Notes under the pieces: model-generated
What the model saw: the letters and a program-made list of their open reading frames with translations, nothing else
Told to the model about the DNA's origin: nothing
The model's database searches: none
Shown: piece after piece, positions 32,796 to 40,959 of the stretch
Layout of the letters: every line of letters begins with the position of its first letter
How positions within the stretch are numbered: the first letter of the stretch is position 1
Position numbers and translations under genes: made by a program
Assembly (NCBI RefSeq): GCF_000218895.1
Contig: NC_015703.1
Coordinates: 2,431,001-2,495,000, forward strand
Length of the DNA stretch: 64,000 nucleotides
Direction of reading: 5' to 3'
Source of the DNA: Runella slithyformis DSM 19594
GTDB taxonomy: Bacteria; Bacteroidota; Bacteroidia; Cytophagales; Spirosomataceae

Positions 32796-33917
32796 ATGCG
32801 CAATAACATACTTGTTTTCTGCTTTTTTGTACTGATATCAGCTTCTTACGCCCAAAAACTCCCCAAAAAGAAGGAGCTTTTGCAGGCGATGACGTCGGCC
32901 AATGCCTATTTTATGAACAAATGGCCTGATGTGGGGAAACCCATTGTGGGCAAAGACCGTACGCGCCCAAGCAACATCTGGACGCGCGGCGTGTATTATG
33001 AAGGACTCATGGCATTGTATAAACTCGACCCGCAAAAAAGTTACTTGGACTATGCCGTTTTGTGGGGAGAAGCGCACAAATGGGGCCTGCGCAATGGCAT
33101 CACCACGCGCAACGGAGACGACCAATGCTGCGGACAAACCTACATTGATCTGTACCTGATGGATAAAAAAGAAGAGCGCATCCGGGACATCAAAGCCTGC
33201 ATGGACAACATGGTCAACAGCGAGAAAAAAGACGATTGGTCGTGGGTGGATGCGCTGCAAATGGCCATGCCTGTTTTTGCAAAGTTGGGGGTGCTGTACA
33301 ACGATAATCGCTATTATGAGAAAATGTACGAAATGTATATGTTCACCAAAACCCAACACGGTGACAGGGGCCTTTACAACCCTGCCGAGGGACTTTGGTG
33401 GCGAGATAAAGACTTTGACCCTCCTTACAAAACGCCTGCGGGCAAAAACTGCTATTGGTCGCGCGGGGATGGCTGGGTGGTAGCGGCGTTGGTGCGGGTC
33501 CTGGACATTATGCCCAAAGACGCACCTCACCGCGACGAATACCAAAAGACGTATTTGGAAATGATGCGCGCCCTGGCACCGCTTCAGCGTCCTGACGGTT
33601 ACTGGAACGTGAGCCTCATGGATGAAACGGATTTTGGAGGTAAAGAACTGACCGGAACGGCGCTGTTTGTATATGGCATGGCGTGGGGAATGCGAAACGG
33701 TTTATTGGATAAGAAAACCTACCAACCCATCGTGGCTAAAGCCATGAACGCGATGCTCAGCGAATGCGTACATCCTGACGGGTTTTTAGGCTGGGTACAG
33801 GGAACGGGCAAAGAGCCCAAAGACGGACAGCCGTTGAGCTATGATAAACAGCCTGATTATGAAGATTTCGGCTTGGGGTGTTTTTTGTTGGCAGGGACAG
33901 AAGTGATCAAATTGTGA
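32796..33917 (+). CDS. GH88/GH105-family glycoside hydrolase
   Basis: A 373-residue secreted enzyme with a signal peptide ending SASYAQ (about residue 20). Family motifs are WTRGVYYEGLMALYKLDP, NGDDQCCGQTYIDLYLMDK (active-site Asp region), DWSWVDALQMAMPVFAKLG and YWSRGDGWVVAALVRVLDIM, with HPDGFLGWVQ near the end. It probably acts on unsaturated or rhamnose-linked uronic acid disaccharides. It is only distantly like the first GH105, so it is not a recent duplicate. A strong terminator follows. Confidence 0.9.
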   Translation: MRNNILVFCFFVLISASYAQKLPKKKELLQAMTSANAYFMNKWPDVGKPIVGKDRTRPSNIWTRGVYYEGLMALYKLDPQKSYLDYAVLWGEAHKWGLRNGITTRNGDDQCCGQTYIDLYLMDKKEERIRDIKACMDNMVNSEKKDDWSWVDALQMAMPVFAKLGVLYNDNRYYEKMYEMYMFTKTQHGDRGLYNPAEGLWWRDKDFDPPYKTPAGKNCYWSRGDGWVVAALVRVLDIMPKDAPHRDEYQKTYLEMMRALAPLQRPDGYWNVSLMDETDFGGKELTGTALFVYGMAWGMRNGLLDKKTYQPIVAKAMNAMLSECVHPDGFLGWVQGTGKEPKDGQPLSYDKQPDYEDFGLGCFLLAGTEVIKL

Positions 33918-33953
33918 TCTTCAAAAATGTACAGCCGCCCGCCTGAAATGAAT

Positions 33954-33987
33954 AAAAAAATCCCGCAGACCTCTGCGGGATTTTTTT
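33954..33987. terminator. Bidirectional intrinsic terminator
   Basis: Seven A residues, TCCCGCAG, loop ACCT, CTGCGGGA, seven T residues. It serves the GH105 gene and the convergent GntR-type regulator. Confidence 0.95.
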
Positions 33988-34017
33988 ATTTCAATAATTG
34001 TTCATTTTTGGTTGCGG

Positions 34018-35106
34018 CTACAAGGACCCTCTGCGTATCATATAAAAAGGGTTTTTAATTCTCACACATTGATTGTTCAGTAAAAGGGTTGCGGCGGTTT
34101 GGCCCATCTGTTCAAAATCAGTGGTGATGACGGTAATGTCCAAAAGCTCTTTGAGGGCCGTTTCGTTGAAGGAAATAATGCCGATATCCTGCCCCGGCGT
34201 AAGCTCGGCGCGACGGGTTTTTTTGATCAGTTCAGCCAAGTCGTTTTCTTCCACGGCGATGTACGCCGTTCCTGCCTGAACCACGGACCCGTCAATTGTT
34301 TCTCTGACTTCAAATTCTTTATGATAATTGATACAAAAATTCCGAAATCCCCGTACGATTTCGAGCGGATAATTGCCGTCGCTCGGAAAAACCAGTACCA
34401 TTCGACGGTATTTGGAAAGGAGGTCGGTGGCATTTTCCAACGCTTCAAAAATATCTTTATCAAATCGTTGATAAATGCTCAACGGCTGCTGAGGAAGCTC
34501 AGGAATTTCACGGTCCAGCAGTACCAGCTCATTGGCGGGAATACTTTTGAGGGTTTGGAGGTAGTTGGCTTTGGATAAATCTTCCGTAAAATGGGGCATC
34601 ACAATGTAGTAATTGTATTTGCCCCGATTTTTGTCGATGATTTCCTGAAAACGCCCCGCGTTGTAATGATGAATTTCCAGATCAACCGTGGCTCGGTCGC
34701 CGAGGGTTTGGAGGAAAGAATAATAAATAATTTTTTTATATGAGCTCAACTTGTTGAAAATGAGCAGTATTTTGAGCTTCTTGTCGTGGTTGGATTGAAT
34801 ATAATACCCTTTTCCCTGCACCGACGTGATGTAGCCGCGCGCTCTCAATTCGCGGTAGGCTTTTTCGACCGTGTCGCGCGCCAATAGGTATTCGATGCTG
34901 AGTTCGCTGATGGAAGGCAGTTGAGTGCCTTTCTGTAATACACCTCGTTCAATGTCTTTGATGATCGAATGGACAATCTGCTTGTATTTGGGCATCTTGT
35001 CGGAAGGATTGAACTGCAACTGATAAACCTCCGAGGAAAGTTTGGATTCGTCTGCTCTATAGTGATGGCTGCGCCGGCGATTGATGGAAGCAAGGGTGGT
35101 GGTCAT
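34018..35106 (-). CDS. GntR-type regulator with LacI-like sensor domain
   Basis: About 362 residues from ATG 35106; the frame is open for a further 74 codons upstream but that part lacks conserved features. An N-terminal winged helix (about 35-100: KYKQIVHSIIKDIERGVLQK then LPSISELSIEYLLARDTVEK and AYRELRARGYITSVQGKGYY) is the GntR DNA-binding domain. The rest (about 110-362) looks like a periplasmic-binding-protein sensor as in LacI/XylR (KILLIFNKLSSYK, ELVLLDREIP, DIGIISFNETALKELLDITV). Such regulators sense sugars; the GH105 genes next door make a pectin sugar the obvious candidate. Confidence 0.88.
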   Translation of the reverse strand: MTTTLASINRRRSHHYRADESKLSSEVYQLQFNPSDKMPKYKQIVHSIIKDIERGVLQKGTQLPSISELSIEYLLARDTVEKAYRELRARGYITSVQGKGYYIQSNHDKKLKILLIFNKLSSYKKIIYYSFLQTLGDRATVDLEIHHYNAGRFQEIIDKNRGKYNYYIVMPHFTEDLSKANYLQTLKSIPANELVLLDREIPELPQQPLSIYQRFDKDIFEALENATDLLSKYRRMVLVFPSDGNYPLEIVRGFRNFCINYHKEFEVRETIDGSVVQAGTAYIAVEENDLAELIKKTRRAELTPGQDIGIISFNETALKELLDITVITTDFEQMGQTAATLLLNNQCVRIKNPFYMIRRGSL

Positions 35107-35425
35107 AGCGGGCTGTTTGAATTTTTCTAAGATATCCCTGAAAAAGAGCGTTTGGGACAAACTAAGTAACGTATTGTAATATACATAGATGACATTAAAC
35201 TTTGTCAAGAAGTGTGCCTGTTTATTTATGCAATCGTTGTCGGGAACGTTGTCAAAAAAAAATATTTTGGAGAAATCGGACGTAAATGCCCGCATAATGC
35301 GCATTTTTTGCGCCTTGCAGCATTTCAAAAATAAAGAGAGAGAAAGAAGTCGAAATTAGATTATTTTAACTCATCACCGGCACAAAGGAAAATGCCTTGA
35401 GGTTGAGTCCTTAAATACACGGTAT
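35107..35425. other. Intergenic region, no gene seen
   Basis: The stretch between the GntR-type start and the LytTR stop holds an open extension of the regulator frame but no convincing gene. No promoter match was clear. Confidence 0.4.
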
Positions 35426-36205
35426 TTACAGTTCAAAGAGTTGTCTGACATTTTCGGCGAATGATTGGCCCGACGTGATTTTGGAGCTTTTCTTGTCATT
35501 AAGCACCAAAACGAACTTTCCGTCAAAATGCTTTTGGATCTCTTTGACGTGGCGGGCGTTGAGAATAGCCGACCGACTGACGCGCGTAAAGTGTGGGGGC
35601 AGCTTGGCTTCCAAAGCAGCGATGGTGTAGCTCGTCAGGTATTTTTGGCCTTCTTTGGTAGCCAGAAATACGTATTTTTCTTCGGCTTCAAAGTAACTGA
35701 TCTCCTCCAGCGGAATCAGCAGGATCTTATCGGCAAACTTGACCGAGATGGCGTGCAGGTCTTTTTTAGGCTTGAATTGATCAATGAGCTGTAAAAGGCC
35801 GGTAGTAAAAGAAGCAGACGCGTTGCCTTCTTCAGGTATGGCGACGTGTTTTTTTAATTTTTCCACCGTTTTTTCCAAGCGGTCGTTCTCCACCGGTTTC
35901 AGCAGATAGTCAATGGAGTTTTCCTCAAAAGCTCTGATGGCGTATTGGTCATAGGCCGTCGCGAAGATGACCATGGGCATGAAGGTCAGTCCGGCCAGCA
36001 TCTCAAAACCATTCATCAGGGGCATTTCGATGTCCAGAAAAATGACATCCGGGTGTAATTCTTCCACCAGCGTAAGCCCTTCTGCCCCGTTGGCGGCTTC
36101 GCCGACGATGTCAAATGTTTCGCCATAGTGGCTCAGTAATCGTCGCAAACGAGCGCGGGCTAAGGGTTCATCATCAATCAAGAGCGTTTTGAAAGGCGTC
36201 TTCAT
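35426..36205 (-). CDS. LytTR-family response regulator
   Basis: About 259 residues from ATG 36205 (MKTPFKTLLIDDEPLARARL, the conserved receiver start). Phospho-acceptor Asp in VIFLDIEMPLMNGFEML (about 57) and Lys in SIDYLLKPVENDRLEKTV (about 106). The LytTR DNA-binding domain covers about 150-258 (ISYFEAEEKYVFLATKEGQ, FTRVSRSAILNARHVKEI). It usually pairs with a LytS-type membrane kinase; none is adjacent, so it is an orphan here. It is divergent from the DUF3365-like lipoprotein gene. Confidence 0.95.
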   Translation of the reverse strand: MKTPFKTLLIDDEPLARARLRRLLSHYGETFDIVGEAANGAEGLTLVEELHPDVIFLDIEMPLMNGFEMLAGLTFMPMVIFATAYDQYAIRAFEENSIDYLLKPVENDRLEKTVEKLKKHVAIPEEGNASASFTTGLLQLIDQFKPKKDLHAISVKFADKILLIPLEEISYFEAEEKYVFLATKEGQKYLTSYTIAALEAKLPPHFTRVSRSAILNARHVKEIQKHFDGKFVLVLNDKKSSKITSGQSFAENVRQLFEL

Positions 36206-36339
36206 GGCGTATAGTAATGGCGTTTTGGGCGTTATCAATAGTGAATGGCAAGTTACAAACTTTTTGCCTGAACCAAACGGCGGCAGGAGGCGTTTTCATT
36301 TTGCTGATAATAACCTTTAATTTTGACGCAAAAAGAACC

Positions 36340-36936
36340 GTGAACCACCGACTGATTTCCTGCAGTATCCTATTTTTTGGCTTGTTTTTTGCCTCCTGTA
36401 ATCCGGAGCGACGCGTAGAAGGCTCTAAAGAAGCCGTCGAAAAAATGAAAAGTATGCAAATAAAACGCGTGACCTCGCCGCAGGTAGTCAACATTGTAGA
36501 CGAATGGGGCGAGCGGATCGTGGAACGCGTGCAAACTGCCTGGGAGGCGCAGGCCAAGAAGCCGAACGCGGATCTTGCGGGCCTATGCCGGTTAAAAGGC
36601 ATTCCTCAAATTGATTCATTGGAGAAATTATATGGTGTCCAAATCCTGCTTTTGGGAGCAAAAGACGTAAAAAACGGGCGGTTGACGGCCAAAGAAAGAG
36701 AAGTATTGGATGCGTATCTGTACAACGCCGAAAATAAACTTCCGCAGTCGACCAATATCCAGAAATTAGGTGATTCTGTCCTCATTTATAATGCTCCGGT
36801 GGCGGCGGCCAACGTGATCTGTCAAAAGTGTTTTGCCGATGATGCCACGAAACTGGGCCTTTGGCGCGTAAAGTTCTATAAGAACGAGGTCATCCGAAAA
36901 GTGGATGGTAAATCGTTGATAAAGAACAAAAAATAA
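36340..36936 (+). CDS. DUF3365-like lipoprotein with degenerate heme motif
   Basis: About 198 residues from GTG 36340; the frame is open to ATG 36217 but only the GTG start gives a lipoprotein signal (LISCSILFFGLFFASC, lipobox Cys about 17). The order of blocks resembles Tll0287-like/DUF3365 sensor domains: an LCRLKGIPQIDSL segment, LLLGAKDVKNGRLTAKEREV, and a VICQKCFAD segment where family members have a CxxCH heme site. The His is replaced by Phe here, so covalent c-type heme binding with the usual axial ligand is doubtful. It is followed 35 bases later by the DsbD-like gene. Confidence 0.55.
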   Translation: MNHRLISCSILFFGLFFASCNPERRVEGSKEAVEKMKSMQIKRVTSPQVVNIVDEWGERIVERVQTAWEAQAKKPNADLAGLCRLKGIPQIDSLEKLYGVQILLLGAKDVKNGRLTAKEREVLDAYLYNAENKLPQSTNIQKLGDSVLIYNAPVAAANVICQKCFADDATKLGLWRVKFYKNEVIRKVDGKSLIKNKK

Positions 36937-36971
36937 AAATCGGGTTATAAATCGTTATCTGTCAATTATAT

Positions 36972-39029
36972 ATGAAGCGCTTAGCTGCTGTTTTATTGTT
37001 TTGGGTCGTCTCTGTCACGACCTTTGCTCAGGTCAAAAACCACGCGACCTTTTCTTTTGAAGGTCCCAAAAAAGAGGTAAAAATAGGGGAGGTAGTTGAA
37101 ATTAAATTCAATGCAATCATTGATGAAGGATGGGATTTGTATTCGAGTGAATTTCCCGCTGAAGATCCCATCAAAACCACTTTTGAGTACAAAAAGAATG
37201 GAACGTTTGAGTTGGTGGGAAAAGTAAAGCCCATCGGTTTTCACAACAAAGAAGATGAATTTTTTGGGACCGTCAGCATTGCGGAAGGCAAAGCGTCCTT
37301 TGTTCAAAGAATAAGAATTTTAAAGGAGAATCCTGTTATTGAAGGCACGATTGACGGGCAAACCTGCACAGTAAGAGATGGTCAGTGCGTTTTATTAAAA
37401 ATTGATTTTAAGTTTCCGCCGATAAAAGTAGTCGCCGCTGCTCCGGAAGCTCCCACTACAGAAGTTACGGCCCCAACAACTGAACCACAGGTAGCTACTG
37501 CTCCGCAGGGAACTACTCCCAAAACAGATACAGTTCAGACTTCGACTGATTCTGATAAGACAACAGCTTCAACGGAAGAAGCCGTTTCAGATAGTACCGT
37601 GCCCGTTTCCGAGCCGGAAGAGTCGCTTTGGAGTTTTCTGTTGGCGTGTTTTTTGGGCGGGTTAGCCTCCATTTTTATGCCTTGCATTTATCCCATCATG
37701 CCCATGACGGTGAGTTATTTCACCAAGCAGGAGCACGGTACGGGCAAAGCATTGGTGTATGGACTGTCGATCGTTTCGATCTTTACGCTGTTGGGTTTTC
37801 TGGTTTCGCGGATTGGCGGCGCGCAGGCGGCTAATTTCATCAGCACGCACTGGGCACCCAATGCCATTTTCTTCATTGTGTTTATTCTTTTCGGCCTCTC
37901 GTTTTTGGGGCTGTTTGAAATTGTATTACCCAATTCCTTCGTCAACAGTGTCGATAAGCAAGCCGACAAAGGCGGCCTGATCGGGATTTTCTTTATGGCG
38001 CTTACGCTCGTGGTGGTGTCGTTTTCGTGTACGGCACCGATTGCGGGGTCGTTATTGATCCTGGCTTCCAAAGGCAACGAAGTGATGCGGCCCGTGTTGG
38101 GAATGATTGCCTTTTCAGTACCGTTCGCGGTGGTGTTTACGGGCTTGGCGATGTTCCCGAAATTCCTGAAAAGCCTGCCTAAGTCGGGTGGATGGCTCAA
38201 TGAATTCAAAGTCGTTTTCGGTTTACTGGAATTTGCGTTGGCCCTGAAATTCTTGTCCAATATCGACTTGGCCTATCAGTGGCAGGTGCTTGATCGTGAG
38301 ATTTTTCTGGCGATTTGGATTGTGCTTTTTTCCATCATTGGGTTTTATGTGTTGGGCAAACTGCGCATGGACAAAGATACGCCCGTGAAGGGAATCACGA
38401 TTCCGAGGCTGCTGATTTCTTCGGCTACGTTTGCCTTTGTGGTGTACATGATTCCGGGTATGTTCGGTGCTCCGTTGCGGGCGTTGTCGGGGTGGCTGCC
38501 TCCGGAGCAGACGCAGGATTTTTACCTGACCAATGCCGTTGGCGGAGGTACTTCGACTCCTGCTCTTACAGCATCAGGCCGTCGTAAACCGCACCTGCCG
38601 CACGGTTTGGAAGGCTATTTCGACTATGAGCAGGCTTTGGCCGAAGCCAAAGCGGCGGGAAAGCCCGTATTCGTTGATTTTACGGGATTCAATTGCGCCA
38701 ATTGCCGCAAAATGGAAGCCAACGTTTGGCCGCAGCCGGAAGTATTGGAGCGTCTTAAAAAGGATTTCGTGATTGCGTCGCTGTACGTGGACGACAAAAC
38801 GGAACTGCCTAAGGAAAAACAGTTTATTTCCACCTACGACCAACGCGAAAAAACGACCGTCGGCGATAAAAATGCCGATTTGCAGATCACTAAATTCAAT
38901 AATAATGCCCAGCCCTTTTACTGCCTGGTTACGCCCGAAGGTGAATTGCTGACCAAGCCGGTCGGGTATACAAGCGCCGAAGAATTTACGCGTTTTTTGG
39001 AAGAAGGATTGACAAAATATAAAAAGTAA
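36972..39029 (+). CDS. DsbD-like thiol:disulfide interchange protein
   Basis: A 685-residue protein that carries electrons from cytoplasmic thioredoxin to the cell envelope. Signal peptide 1-21. N-terminal DsbD-alpha-like domain (about 22-150) with a Cys pair GQTCTVRDGQCV. A Thr/Pro/Ala-rich linker (about 155-210). A transmembrane domain (about 215-510) with the two essential Cys sites FMPCIYPIMPMTVSYF and VVVSFSCTAPIAGSLL. A thioredoxin-like C-terminus (about 545-685) with active site FNCANCRKMEANVW. The domain order matches DsbD. A terminator follows at 39081. Confidence 0.95.
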   Translation: MKRLAAVLLFWVVSVTTFAQVKNHATFSFEGPKKEVKIGEVVEIKFNAIIDEGWDLYSSEFPAEDPIKTTFEYKKNGTFELVGKVKPIGFHNKEDEFFGTVSIAEGKASFVQRIRILKENPVIEGTIDGQTCTVRDGQCVLLKIDFKFPPIKVVAAAPEAPTTEVTAPTTEPQVATAPQGTTPKTDTVQTSTDSDKTTASTEEAVSDSTVPVSEPEESLWSFLLACFLGGLASIFMPCIYPIMPMTVSYFTKQEHGTGKALVYGLSIVSIFTLLGFLVSRIGGAQAANFISTHWAPNAIFFIVFILFGLSFLGLFEIVLPNSFVNSVDKQADKGGLIGIFFMALTLVVVSFSCTAPIAGSLLILASKGNEVMRPVLGMIAFSVPFAVVFTGLAMFPKFLKSLPKSGGWLNEFKVVFGLLEFALALKFLSNIDLAYQWQVLDREIFLAIWIVLFSIIGFYVLGKLRMDKDTPVKGITIPRLLISSATFAFVVYMIPGMFGAPLRALSGWLPPEQTQDFYLTNAVGGGTSTPALTASGRRKPHLPHGLEGYFDYEQALAEAKAAGKPVFVDFTGFNCANCRKMEANVWPQPEVLERLKKDFVIASLYVDDKTELPKEKQFISTYDQREKTTVGDKNADLQITKFNNNAQPFYCLVTPEGELLTKPVGYTSAEEFTRFLEEGLTKYKK

Positions 39030-39080
39030 GATTTTAATAAAAAGGCTTTCTGAAATGAGGTGAGCCTTCGGTAATCATTC

Positions 39081-39128
39081 GAAAGCAACTTCCTGAAAGG
39101 TTTAGTTTTGGGAAGTTGCTTTCTTTGT
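39081..39128 (+). terminator. Intrinsic terminator after the DsbD-like gene
   Basis: GAAAGCAACTTCC pairs perfectly with GGAAGTTGCTTTC (13 bp), followed by TTTGTT. Confidence 0.75.
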
Positions 39129-39228
39129 TAAAAAATCTAAAAAAGGGCAACCTTTGTTGACGCAAAGCATAACTTGTGGAAATTTACGTTGTACGTAATA
39201 CAGAAACCGGCGACGAACGACTTATTGC

Positions 39229-40305
39229 ATGAAAATAATAGACCGATATATTCTCAAGAATTTCTTAATCACTTACGTATTTACGGTACTCGTTACGCTG
39301 CTGATCATCTGCGTAATTGATTTTACCGAAAAGGTCGACAATTTCAGAAAGACAAATCCTACCCCGTACGAAATTATCGTCAATTATTACCTCAATTTCA
39401 TTCCTTACTACGCCAACTACCTCAGTCCTTTGCTGGTGTTCATCTCCACGGTGTTTTTTACGGCCCGCATTGCGGCCCGCACGGAGATCATCGCCATGTT
39501 CAGCAGTGGCATCAGCTTTATACGGATTCTGTTTCCGTACTTTCTCGGGTCGGTGATCTTGGCGGCTTTTACCTTTTACATGGTAGGGTGGGTCATTCCC
39601 AAGGCCAACAAGATACGGTTGGCCTTTGAGTACAAGTATATTGAAGATCAGTATTATTTCAATCGCCGCAATTTCCACATCAAAGTGGCTCCTACCACGT
39701 ACGCGTACCTGGAAAGCTATAACAATACGTCGCAGACGGGCTATAAGTTTACGTTGGAGCGCATTGAGGGAAACCAACTGAAAGAAAAACTGACGTCTGA
39801 CCATATCACGTGGGCACCCAAAAAGAAGAAATGGGAAGTATATGATTATAAAGTGCGAAAGTTTGAGGGACAAAAAGAATTTTTGACGCAAGGTGTTAAG
39901 ATAGATACCGCTATTTCGTTGAGCCCAAAAGACTTTGAGAATGATAAAAATCGCTTTGAAGAATTGACCCTTACGCAGTTAAACGAGTACATCGACCTGC
40001 TCAACCTGCGCGGTGCCGATGGCGTTCAGACCTATTTACTCGAAAAATACACCCGTTTTACCCATCCGTTTGCCTTTATCATTCTGACAGTGATTGGTGT
40101 CGTGGTGTCGGCGCGCAAAAGCCGACGCGGTTCGGGCCTCCAAATTGCCTTTGGGTTTATTTTGGCGTTTGTGTATCTGTTGTTCTTCATGTTGGCCAAG
40201 GGCATTGCCGAATCGGGCAAAATCCCCGCCGTGGCTGCGGTGTGGCTGCCCAACATCATCTTTGCCGGTATTGGCTTTGTGCTTTATAAGACTCTCCCTC
40301 GTTAA
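39229..40305 (+). CDS. LptF/LptG-family permease
   Basis: A 358-residue inner-membrane protein of the YjgP/YjgQ family, which forms the LPS transport ABC permease. The start KIIDRYILKNFLITYVFTVL is the family signature (TM1), followed by TM2-3 at about 55-80 and 95-118. A periplasmic beta-jellyroll occupies about 125-265 (YYFNRRNFHIKV, EVYDYKVRKFEG). TM4-6 close the protein (HPFAFIILTVIGVVVSARKS, FGFILAFVYLLFFMLAKGIA). Normal length. It is not possible to say LptF or LptG. Confidence 0.93.
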   Translation: MKIIDRYILKNFLITYVFTVLVTLLIICVIDFTEKVDNFRKTNPTPYEIIVNYYLNFIPYYANYLSPLLVFISTVFFTARIAARTEIIAMFSSGISFIRILFPYFLGSVILAAFTFYMVGWVIPKANKIRLAFEYKYIEDQYYFNRRNFHIKVAPTTYAYLESYNNTSQTGYKFTLERIEGNQLKEKLTSDHITWAPKKKKWEVYDYKVRKFEGQKEFLTQGVKIDTAISLSPKDFENDKNRFEELTLTQLNEYIDLLNLRGADGVQTYLLEKYTRFTHPFAFIILTVIGVVVSARKSRRGSGLQIAFGFILAFVYLLFFMLAKGIAESGKIPAVAAVWLPNIIFAGIGFVLYKTLPR

Positions 40306-40382
40306 TTGATTATTTACCCCAAATTGGGGGATATTTAGGTTGTGACGGATTGTTTGTTGGCAATATTGACAGATAAAAAACC

Positions 40383-40390
40383 TATTTTTG
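40383..40390 (+). promoter_or_regulatory. Putative -7 promoter element for the antitoxin-toxin-peptidase operon
   Basis: TATTTTTG matches TAnnTTTG, 22 bases before ATG 40413. The upstream TTTG at 40353 is 26 bases away, slightly long. Confidence 0.5.
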
Positions 40391-40412
40391 TAATCATTAA
40401 TGAATCAACATT

Positions 40413-40634
40413 ATGCGAATAATTATTGATGTGAAACCACAACACCGTAATTTGTTCATTGAAATGGCAAAAGCGGTAAAGGCAAAAGTGCAAATTGAAG
40501 AAGAGGAAAAAGACCGTCCCCCTACCAAAGAAGAATTTTTAGATAATCTCGAACGCTCTTTCCGTCAAGCCGAACTGCATTCACAGGGAAAGATTCAATT
40601 GTCCACGTTAAAGGAGTTTTTGGATGAGCTTTAA
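40413..40634 (+). CDS. Putative antitoxin
   Basis: A 73-residue acidic protein, MRIIIDVKPQHRNLFIEMAK at the start and many Glu/Asp. It has no named domain I can confirm; it is called an antitoxin because it overlaps the RelE-like toxin gene by 11 bases and has the expected size and charge. A TAnnTTTG promoter precedes it. Autoregulation of the operon is expected from type II systems in general, not shown here. Confidence 0.75.
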   Translation: MRIIIDVKPQHRNLFIEMAKAVKAKVQIEEEEKDRPPTKEEFLDNLERSFRQAELHSQGKIQLSTLKEFLDEL

Positions 40635-40959
40635 AATAATTCTTTCGGAAGATTTTAAAAGAGAATTCAAGCGTTTACACAAAAAACATAGCTCTCTTCC
40701 CGAAGACATTGCCAATTTAGGAGCTATTTTGAGTAACGACCCAATGATTGGTACTGCTATTGGGCAAAATTGTTACAAAATCCGTTTGAATATTACTTCA
40801 AAAAGAAAAGGAAAAAGCGGAGGGGCACGAGTCATTACCTACGTCAAAATCATAGATGAAGTCATTTATCTGTTAAGTATCTATGATAAAAGCGAGCAGG
40901 TTTCTATCTCCGAAAAAGAAATTATTGCCCGATTAAATTCAATCAACAAATTACAATGA
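40624..40959 (+). CDS. RelE/ParE-type toxin
   Basis: A 111-residue basic protein. The start SFKIILSEDFKREFKRLHKK and the core SKRKGKSGGARVITYVKI, then VIYLLSIYDKSEQ, follow the RelE/YoeB-like fold (type II toxins that cut mRNA at the ribosome; ParE relatives act on gyrase). It overlaps the antitoxin by 11 bases, and its stop codon overlaps the M1 peptidase start as ATGA. This arrangement, with a peptidase translationally linked to a toxin, is unusual. Confidence 0.87.
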   Translation: MSFKIILSEDFKREFKRLHKKHSSLPEDIANLGAILSNDPMIGTAIGQNCYKIRLNITSKRKGKSGGARVITYVKIIDEVIYLLSIYDKSEQVSISEKEIIARLNSINKLQ

